Shown here: piece after piece, positions 57,793 to 64,000 of the stretch
Layout: every line of letters starts with the position of its first letter
Position numbering within the stretch: the stretch's first letter is position 1
Assembly (NCBI RefSeq): GCF_001183965.1
Contig: NZ_LFZV01000001.1
Location: 2,586,296 to 2,650,295, forward strand
Reading direction: 5' to 3'
Origin: Bacillus sp. FJAT-27916
GTDB taxonomy: Bacteria > Bacillota > Bacilli > Bacillales > Pradoshiaceae
DNA length: 64,000 nt
Made by a program: the position numbers and the translations under genes
Notes under the pieces: model-generated
Told to the model about the DNA's origin: nothing
Database searches by the model: none
Seen by the model: only the letters and a program-made list of their open reading frames with translations

Positions 57793-57808
57793 AATTTTCG
57801 AGTAAATT
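57793..57808. promoter_or_regulatory. CodY-box-like sequence upstream of codY
   Basis: AATTTTCGAGTAAATT lies about 60 bases before the codY start. It equals the first seven bases of the CodY consensus AATTTTCWGAAAATT and has an AATTT/AAATT palindrome, but one extra base in the centre and mismatches after it. It may allow autoregulation, though such AT-rich matches are easy to find by chance. Confidence 0.3.
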
Positions 57809-57855
57809 GAAACTATTTGTATGTATCCAAAAGGGTGCTTTTAAAACATGTTGTC

Positions 57856-59271
57856 TTATAGAATAAATTCACTTAAGTCCTTGTTTTTAGAAATCTCCCC
57901 GAGCTTTTCGTCCACATATTGAGGCGTTATCATGATTTTTTCCATCGTGATCTCAGGTGCTTCAAAGGATAGGTCCTCTAATAACTTTTCTAAAATGGTA
58001 TGCAGTCTGCGTGCTCCGATATTATCCGTATTTTGATTCACTTCAAATGCAACTTCCGCTATTCTACGAATAGCTTCGTCTGAAAATTCAATTTGTATAC
58101 CTTCTGTTTCTAATAAAGCGATATATTGTTTAATAAGCGCATTATCAGGTTCCACTAATACTTTATAAAAATCATCAACAGATAGCTTCTTCAATTCAAC
58201 ACGAATTGGGAAGCGCCCTTGCAATTCAGGAATTAAATCAGACGGCTTAGCAATATGGAATGCCCCTGCAGCAATAAACAGGACATGGTCTGTCTTAAGA
58301 GTGCCATATTTCGTCACGACAGTCGACCCCTCAACAACAGGTAGAATATCCCTTTGTACGCCTTCCCTAGAGACATCTGCAGAAGACCCGCCGGCAGATT
58401 TGGAAGCAATCTTATCAATTTCATCAATAAAGATGATTCCATTCTGCTCTGCACGCTCAAGCGCTACTTGGGTCACTTCATCCATATCAATTAATTTTTG
58501 AGCTTCTTCATTAGCCAAGACTTTTCGTGCATCCTTGACAGCAAGCTTCCGTTTCTTTTGCTTCTTCGGCATAAGATTGCTAAAGGCATCCTGCATATTC
58601 ATACCCATTTGTTCCATGCCGGAGCCCTGAAGCATATCAAACATAGACGGCGGCTGTTCTTCAACCTCAACCGTAATGATTTCTTCCTCAAGCTCGCCCT
58701 TGAACAGCTTATCTTTGATTATTCTTCTCTTCTCATTGATGGACTTTTGTTCATCTTCATCATGTTCAGATGAGTCTGTTTCATTGGATGAACCCCCAAA
58801 GATCATCTCCAGCGGATTTTTGAAGCCTGCTTGCTTTTTCGCTGAAGGGACAAGAAGCTCGACGATTCGGTTATTGGCATTTTCAACAGCCTTATCCTTC
58901 ACCTCAAGCATCCGTTCCTCTTTCACAAGCCTGACAGCTGTTTCAGCCAAGTCTCTGACCATGCTTTCTACATCACGTCCGACATAGCCGACCTCTGTAA
59001 ACTTCGTTGCTTCCACCTTAACGAAAGGGGCTTTCACAATCTTTGCAATTCGACGGGCTATTTCTGTTTTACCGACTCCTGTCGGTCCAATCATCAAGAT
59101 GTTCTTCGGTACAATTTCATCTCGAAGCTCCTCAGAAAGCAAGCCTCTCCGGTAACGGTTGCGAAGCGCAACAGCAACAGCCTTTTTCGCATCATTCTGC
59201 CCGATTATGTATTGGTCGAGCCTTTCTACGATCTGTCTTGGAGTTAAATTACGTACATCCGGTTTCATCAT
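57856..59271 (-). CDS. hslU: HslU (ClpY) ATPase subunit
   Basis: AAA+ unfoldase of the HslVU protease. The 471 residues have [20 protein letters not shown], Walker [21 protein letters not shown] and the pore loop [20 protein letters not shown]. An I domain (about 110-240) is followed by Walker [16 protein letters not shown], sensor [15 protein letters not shown] and a C-terminal [20 protein letters not shown] and final [12 protein letters not shown] tail that docks into HslV. It lies 15 bases after hslV. Confidence 0.98.
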   Translation of the reverse strand: MMKPDVRNLTPRQIVERLDQYIIGQNDAKKAVAVALRNRYRRGLLSEELRDEIVPKNILMIGPTGVGKTEIARRIAKIVKAPFVKVEATKFTEVGYVGRDVESMVRDLAETAVRLVKEERMLEVKDKAVENANNRIVELLVPSAKKQAGFKNPLEMIFGGSSNETDSSEHDEDEQKSINEKRRIIKDKLFKGELEEEIITVEVEEQPPSMFDMLQGSGMEQMGMNMQDAFSNLMPKKQKKRKLAVKDARKVLANEEAQKLIDMDEVTQVALERAEQNGIIFIDEIDKIASKSAGGSSADVSREGVQRDILPVVEGSTVVTKYGTLKTDHVLFIAAGAFHIAKPSDLIPELQGRFPIRVELKKLSVDDFYKVLVEPDNALIKQYIALLETEGIQIEFSDEAIRRIAEVAFEVNQNTDNIGARRLHTILEKLLEDLSFEAPEITMEKIMITPQYVDEKLGEISKNKDLSEFIL

Positions 59272-59286
59272 GTATCCTCCTTTGCC

Positions 59287-59832
59287 TTATAGCTCTTCCA
59301 AAATAATATTTGAATTCGTATATACACAAATTTCAGAGGCAATCGTTAATGAAGCATGCGCAATTTCCCTTGCTGTCATTTTATCACCGGAGAATCGTTT
59401 TAATGCACGGCCTGCAGACAATGCATAATTTCCGCCTGACCCAATTGCTAATATGCCGTCATCAGGTTCAATAACCTCTCCTGTTCCTGAGATCAAAAGC
59501 ATACTGTTTGTATCCATGACAATCAGCATAGCCTCCAATTTCCTTAACACCTTGTCACTTCGCCATTCCTTTGCCAGCTCAACTGCTGCCCTTTGTAGAT
59601 TTCCGTTGTATTCGTGCAATTTGCTCTCAAACATTTCAAACAGCGAAAAAGCATCAGCTACAGAACCGGCAAAGCCGGCAAGAACCTTGCCGTTAAAGAG
59701 TTTTCTAACCTTTCTTGCCGTATGTTTCATCACAACTGCGTTTCCCATTGTCACTTGCCCGTCGCCAGCCATGGCATAACCCCCATTATGCTGAACGGCA
59801 AATATAGTAGTAGCGTGAAATTGTTCCATCAT
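59287..59832 (-). CDS. hslV: HslV (ClpQ) peptidase subunit
   Basis: Proteasome-beta-like peptidase that forms a complex with HslU. The 181 residues show [20 protein letters not shown] at the N-terminus and then [20 protein letters not shown] and [20 protein letters not shown]. The B. subtilis homologue is described as having an N-terminal catalytic serine in MSSFHATT. Here the protein begins MMEQFHATT, so that serine is absent and the nucleophile would have to be a threonine (Thr8 or Thr9) after removal of a short propeptide, or the enzyme works differently. AAGGAG precedes the ATG at 59832. Confidence 0.96.
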   Translation of the reverse strand: MMEQFHATTIFAVQHNGGYAMAGDGQVTMGNAVVMKHTARKVRKLFNGKVLAGFAGSVADAFSLFEMFESKLHEYNGNLQRAAVELAKEWRSDKVLRKLEAMLIVMDTNSMLLISGTGEVIEPDDGILAIGSGGNYALSAGRALKRFSGDKMTAREIAHASLTIASEICVYTNSNIILEEL

Positions 59833-59871
59833 ACAACTCCTTACTCTTGATTAGGACTTATTTAAATCTTC

Positions 59872-60771
59872 TTAAGCCCTGGGATGACTATTATTATATA
59901 CTTCTCTCAGTCTTTCCTTCGTTACATGAGTATACACTTGGGTAGATTGTACAGAGGAATGCCCAAGGAGCTCTTGCACCGACCGGATATCCGCTCCGTT
60001 ATTTAATAAATGGGTTGCAAAACTATGCCTGAGCATATGAGGGTAAATATTGGTATTACCACATGCCTTTTCCATTATATTTGTTAAAATGTAGCGAACC
60101 CCTCTCGGAGTGAGAGGCGTGCCTCTCTGGTTCACGAACAGAAAATTATGCGTCTGGCTGTTCTTCGCCATCAACTCTGCTCTTGAATCGCCGATATATT
60201 CAATGAGCGCTTTTTTTGCATGCTCTCCAAATGGGATATAACGGTCTTTACTGCCTTTACCATGAGCAAGGACAGTCATTAAGGAATAATCTACATCACT
60301 CATTTCAACATTACAGCACTCACTGACCCGCATGCCTGTTGCATACAATAATTCTACCAATGCCAGGTCCCGCTTTCCAAGATGGGTTGATCCATCAATG
60401 GAATCAAAGAGAACTTCCATTTCTTCCTCATATTTAAATCTCGGAAGTCTTTGCTCCCTTTTAGGAAGTGAAACACTTGCGAACGGGTTTTCGGAGACAA
60501 TATTCTCTCGCATCATAAATTTATAAAAGGAGCGCAAGCATGAAATTTTCCTGCTTATACTCCTTTTAGACATATTATGTTCGGTTAGATTAGTGATAAA
60601 TAATCGGGTATCAGGGTACCTTACGATATCAAAGGAAGAAATTGCTTGCTCATCCATGAACAAAACAAATTCTTCAATATCCTTTTGATAACTTGCAATT
60701 GTATATTTTGAATAGTTTTTTTCAATTTGTAAATACTTTATATAATTTTCTATAGAAGTTTCAATGTTCAT
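59872..60771 (-). CDS. xerC: Tyrosine recombinase XerC (CodV)
   Basis: Site-specific recombinase resolving chromosome dimers at dif together with XerD. The 299 residues have the N-terminal SAM-like domain (ENYIKYLQIEKNYSKYTIAS). The catalytic domain contains ATGMRVSECCNVEMSDVDYS (Arg), HGKGSKDRYIPFGE (Lys), PHMLRHSFATHLLNNGADIR (His, Arg), LGHSSVQSTQVYTHVTKERL (His, Tyr). All catalytic residues are present. Start ATG 60771 fits GGGGTGAATATT; a frame from 60789 is less likely. It heads codVWXY. Confidence 0.97.
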   Translation of the reverse strand: MNIETSIENYIKYLQIEKNYSKYTIASYQKDIEEFVLFMDEQAISSFDIVRYPDTRLFITNLTEHNMSKRSISRKISCLRSFYKFMMRENIVSENPFASVSLPKREQRLPRFKYEEEMEVLFDSIDGSTHLGKRDLALVELLYATGMRVSECCNVEMSDVDYSLMTVLAHGKGSKDRYIPFGEHAKKALIEYIGDSRAELMAKNSQTHNFLFVNQRGTPLTPRGVRYILTNIMEKACGNTNIYPHMLRHSFATHLLNNGADIRSVQELLGHSSVQSTQVYTHVTKERLREVYNNSHPRA

Positions 60772-60834
60772 AATATTCACCCCGCACAAGGGTCACTAAA
60801 TGTTATCACATTTTCGTGACCCAGGCAATAAATT

Positions 60835-62142
60835 TTACAAACTATTCGAAAAGTTTTGAATCGTTTCTAATGCACGTCCTGCATGGGCCTCTGCACGCTC
60901 TTGCTTCGATTTAATCCGTCTTCCCAAGTCTGGGAAAAGACCGAAGTTCGCGTTCATCGGCTGGAAGTTCTTCGCATTGGTTGTCGTTATATAATTCGCC
61001 ATGCTTCCCATTGCTGTTTCTACAGGGAAAACGGCTGGTTCTAAGCCTTCTGCTAATCTTGCGGCATTAATCCCAGCAATCAATCCAGATGCTGCGGATT
61101 CAACATAGCCTTCTACACCTGTCATTTGCCCCGCAAAGAAAAGATTCTCCCGCTCTCTCAATTGGTAGGTACTCTTCAATACCTTTGGAGAATTGATGAA
61201 TGTATTCCGGTGCATGACGCCGTAACGGACAATTTCTGCATTTTCCAAGCCAGGAATTAAACGGATGACTTCTTTTTGAGGTCCCCATTTTAAATGTGTT
61301 TGGAATCCAACAATATTATAAAGGGTTCCCGCTGCGTCATCCTGTCTCAATTGCACGACTGCATAAGGGCGTTTCCCTGTCTTAGGATCCTCAAGGCCAA
61401 CCGGCTTCATTGGACCAAAGAGCATCGTTTTCTTTCCTCTGTTTGCCATGACTTCAATTGGCATACAGCCTTCAAAGAATATTTCCTTCTCGAACTCCTT
61501 CAATGGAACCGTTTCTGCACTAATCAAAGCCTCATAGAAAGTATTGAACTCTTCTTCCGTCATTGGGCAGTTCAAATAAGCCGCTTCCCCTTTATCATAA
61601 CGGGATTTCAAATACACCTTATTCATATCTATGCTGTCTTTTTCAATAATGGGCGCTGCCGCATCATAGAAATAAAAATAATCTTCACCCGTCAGCTTGC
61701 TGATTTCCTTCGAAAGCGCTTCACTGGTTAACGGACCTGTTGCAATAATCGTGATACCATCTGTAGGAATCTCTGTCAACTCCTCATGATGAACCGTGAT
61801 ATTCGGATGATTTTTGAGCGTGTCTGTTACACGACCCGCAAATTCATGTCTATCAACAGCTAATGCTCCCCCGGCAGGGACGGAACAATGGTCGGCAGAG
61901 TCAATGATCAAGGAATTCAAGTGACGCATTTCTTCCTTCAATACTCCAACCGCATTTGTCAGCGTGTTGGCCCGCAAGGAATTACTGCATACCAATTCAG
62001 CAAATTTATCTGTATGGTGGGCAGGTGTCTGCTTCACTGGTCTCATTTCATATAAATCCACCTGGATTCCTCTTTGAGCGATTTGCCACGCAGCTTCACT
62101 GCCTGCGAGTCCCGCTCCTACTACTGTAACACTTTTTTTCAT
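60835..62142 (-). CDS. trmFO: Methylenetetrahydrofolate-tRNA-(uracil-5-)-methyltransferase TrmFO
   Basis: Flavoprotein that methylates U54 of tRNA with methylene-THF. The 435 residues begin with the FAD-binding motif [20 protein letters not shown] and have [20 protein letters not shown], a folate-dependent family signature. The C-terminal region has [20 protein letters not shown]. Formerly named gid. It lies between topA and xerC, as in other Bacilli. Confidence 0.97.
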   Translation of the reverse strand: MKKSVTVVGAGLAGSEAAWQIAQRGIQVDLYEMRPVKQTPAHHTDKFAELVCSNSLRANTLTNAVGVLKEEMRHLNSLIIDSADHCSVPAGGALAVDRHEFAGRVTDTLKNHPNITVHHEELTEIPTDGITIIATGPLTSEALSKEISKLTGEDYFYFYDAAAPIIEKDSIDMNKVYLKSRYDKGEAAYLNCPMTEEEFNTFYEALISAETVPLKEFEKEIFFEGCMPIEVMANRGKKTMLFGPMKPVGLEDPKTGKRPYAVVQLRQDDAAGTLYNIVGFQTHLKWGPQKEVIRLIPGLENAEIVRYGVMHRNTFINSPKVLKSTYQLRERENLFFAGQMTGVEGYVESAASGLIAGINAARLAEGLEPAVFPVETAMGSMANYITTTNAKNFQPMNANFGLFPDLGRRIKSKQERAEAHAGRALETIQNFSNSL

Positions 62143-62310
62143 TAATAAACCTCCACGAAGTCGTACTATGTAGAATACGCCAGTAATTTATTTCATCATA
62201 CTATTATTTTACAGAATAGCAGCAATATGCAAGCAATACTATATACTATATTCCTACGTATTCCAAAGGAAAAAGTTTCATTTCAATGCGATTCTTTATA
62301 AACATGAAGA

Positions 62311-62336
62311 GAAGGAAGGGCCGCTGCCCTTCCTTC
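62311..62336 (-). terminator. Hairpin at the end of topA
   Basis: A perfect 11-base stem GAAGGAAGGGC/GCCCTTCCTTC with a four-base loop directly after the topA stop codon. It is followed by TCTTCATG on the minus strand, which is only moderately T-rich. Confidence 0.6.
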
Positions 62337-62337
62337 C

Positions 62338-64000
62338 TCATGCCTGTGTCTCTTCCTTATAACTGCAATTGGTGCATTGCACCTGGACGCCTTTTTTGAG
62401 TTTTTTCTCGACAAGCGGACCATTACATTTTGGACATGGCCGCTGAAGCGGCTTATCCCAGGAGACAAAATCGCAGGTCGGATAACGGTCGCATCCATAG
62501 AAAATGCGGCGTTTCTTGCTTTTCCTCTCAACGATATTGCCCTCATGGCATTTCGGACACTTAACCCCAATTTCCTTTACGATTGGCTTCGTATTCCGGC
62601 AATCAGGGAAATTGCTGCAAGCCATGAATTTGCCGTAACGGCCCATCTTGTAGACCATTGGAGATCCGCATTCCTCACACATTTCTCCCGTCGGCTCATC
62701 CTTAATTTCGATTTTCTCCATTTCTACTTCGGCTTTCTCCAAATCTTTCTCAAAGCCTTGATAGAATTGATCAATGATATTGACCCATTCAACTTCGCCA
62801 TCTTCAATATGGTCAAGATCGCTTTCCATTTTAGCCGTGAATTCAACATCAAGGATATCCGGGAAGAACTCCATCATGATATCATTCACGATTTCTCCAA
62901 GCTCTGTCGGTATAAACCGTTTATTATCGAGAGCAACATACCCTCGCTTTTGAATCGTGTCAAGCGTTGGAGCATATGTGGAAGGACGGCCGATACCGAG
63001 TTCCTCCAATGTCTTCACAAGCCTTGCCTCTGTGTAGCGTGGCGGCGGCTGTGTAAAGTGCTGATTTGGGACAATATCCTTTGAATAAACGATATCTCCC
63101 TCGGATAGCTCCGGCAGCAGATTCTCTTTCTCCTCAGTCTGGTCATCTGACCCCTCAACATATACCTTCATAAAGCCAGGAAATTTCACTTTAGAGCCAT
63201 TGGCTCTGAATAAAACATCCTCAGCCGTTAAGTCAACTGCCATTGTATCCATGACCGCAGGCGCCATCTGGCTCGCAAGGAAACGTTCCCATATTAGCTT
63301 ATATAAGCGGAACTGATCTCTTGAAAGGAATTCCTTGATGGAGGCTGGATCCCTGTGAACACTGGTTGGACGCACAGCTTCGTGAGCATCCTGTGCGCCG
63401 CTGCTCTGCTTGTCTTTACGCGGTGCCTGTGAGTGGTATTCTTCACCGTATTGGGATCCAATCCAGCCGCGGGCTTCTGTTTGAGCGGTTTCAGAAATCC
63501 GTGTTGAATCAGTACGCATGTAGGTGATCAAACCGACCGTTCCTTCTTTGCCAATCTCAATTCCTTCATAGAGCTGCTGGGCAATCATCATCGTCTTCTT
63601 CGCACGGAAGTTTAGCTTGCGGGCTGCTTCCTGCTGAAGGGATGAGGTCGTAAACGGCGGCGCTGGATTACGTCTCCGCTCCTTTTTGGTCACTTTTTGG
63701 ACCGTAAACTCATTACCTTTTATTTTTGAAAGAATTCCTTTAACATCCTCTTCATTGGAAAGCTGTACCTTTTCCTTGTTAAGAGAATGGAAGTTTGCTT
63801 CAAACTCTTTATTTCCTTTCAGGAACGTTCCATTAATGGACCAGTACTCTTCCGGGATAAACTTCGTAATTTCTTTTTCGCGGTCAATGACAAGTCTTAC
63901 CGCAATGGATTGAACACGCCCTGCACTCAACCCTTTTTTCACTTTCTTCCATAATAGCGGGCTGATATTATAGCCTACCAATCTGTCTAGGATTCGTCTT
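62338..64000 (-). CDS. topA: DNA topoisomerase I (partial, N-terminal part cut by window edge)
   Basis: Relaxes negative supercoils. The visible 554 codons begin inside the gene at [20 protein letters not shown], the segment before the catalytic tyrosine. The nucleophile lies in [20 protein letters not shown]. Three zinc-ribbon-like segments close the protein: [40 protein letters not shown] and [20 protein letters not shown] with their second CxxC/CxxxxxC pairs. The TOPRIM domain and the start lie beyond 64000. It precedes trmFO, as in B. subtilis. Confidence 0.97.
   Translation of the reverse strand, partial: RRILDRLVGYNISPLLWKKVKKGLSAGRVQSIAVRLVIDREKEITKFIPEEYWSINGTFLKGNKEFEANFHSLNKEKVQLSNEEDVKGILSKIKGNEFTVQKVTKKERRRNPAPPFTTSSLQQEAARKLNFRAKKTMMIAQQLYEGIEIGKEGTVGLITYMRTDSTRISETAQTEARGWIGSQYGEEYHSQAPRKDKQSSGAQDAHEAVRPTSVHRDPASIKEFLSRDQFRLYKLIWERFLASQMAPAVMDTMAVDLTAEDVLFRANGSKVKFPGFMKVYVEGSDDQTEEKENLLPELSEGDIVYSKDIVPNQHFTQPPPRYTEARLVKTLEELGIGRPSTYAPTLDTIQKRGYVALDNKRFIPTELGEIVNDIMMEFFPDILDVEFTAKMESDLDHIEDGEVEWVNIIDQFYQGFEKDLEKAEVEMEKIEIKDEPTGEMCEECGSPMVYKMGRYGKFMACSNFPDCRNTKPIVKEIGVKCPKCHEGNIVERKSKKRRIFYGCDRYPTCDFVSWDKPLQRPCPKCNGPLVEKKLKKGVQVQCTNCSYKEETQA

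Noticed and set aside
62377-63084. 235-codon open frame on the plus strand inside topA
   Set aside because: It is antisense to an unmistakable topoisomerase I sequence; its translation has no family resemblance and it has no ribosome-binding site of note. The frame is open because of codon use of topA on the other strand.

Overview
The window is a stretch of core chromosome from an endospore-forming, flagellated member of the Bacillaceae. Gene order follows the Bacillus subtilis topA-to-dapG region almost exactly, and the proteins are Bacillus-like: CodY, PolC-type DNA polymerase III, SigD, a FliY with CheC-like sites, dipicolinate synthase and YmxH. All 63 protein genes recognised lie on the minus strand, so transcription runs from position 64000 towards 1. 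I found no tRNA, rRNA, insertion sequence, prophage or CRISPR array.

In the direction of transcription: (1) 64000-56900 holds topA (5' end outside the window), trmFO, xerC/codV, hslV, hslU and codY, ending in a strong terminator. (2) 56800-30990 is one long fla/che operon, flgB to swrB. It encodes rod, MS-ring, motor switch, type III export apparatus, hook assembly, FlhF/FlhG, CheY, CheA, SigD, a FapA (DUF342) protein and SwrB. Compared with B. subtilis it has no cheB between flhG and cheA, and no cheW, cheC or cheD between cheA and sigD. (3) 30985-23280 holds rpsB-tsf (own promoter), pyrH-frr, then uppS-cdsA-dxr-rseP (isoprenoid and phospholipid precursors, site-2 protease). (4) proS and polC follow, separated by a 545-bp spacer carrying a tandem repeat of about 152 bp rich in hairpins. 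(5) 16560-9240 is the rimP-nusA-ylxR-ylxQ-infB-ylxP-rbfA-truB-ribF operon. A good sigma-A promoter lies upstream of a terminator-like hairpin in its leader, which suggests attenuation. (6) rpsO and pnp each end in a terminator. ylxY, mlpA and ymxH follow. (7) The left end holds the lysine/dipicolinate genes dpaA-dpaB (with a possible sigma-K promoter), asd and dapG (cut by the window edge).

Most of the window is conserved housekeeping and motility DNA. The points that depart from expectation are the stripped-down chemotaxis part of the fla/che operon, the polC-proS repeat, a duplicated peptide motif in FlgC, an HslV without the N-terminal serine described for the B. subtilis homologue, a YlxY deacetylase-like protein without the catalytic aspartates, and leader or operator candidates upstream of rimP, rpsO, dpaA, codY and flgB. 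Gene functions are assigned by recognising family sequence features and by synteny. No database search was run.
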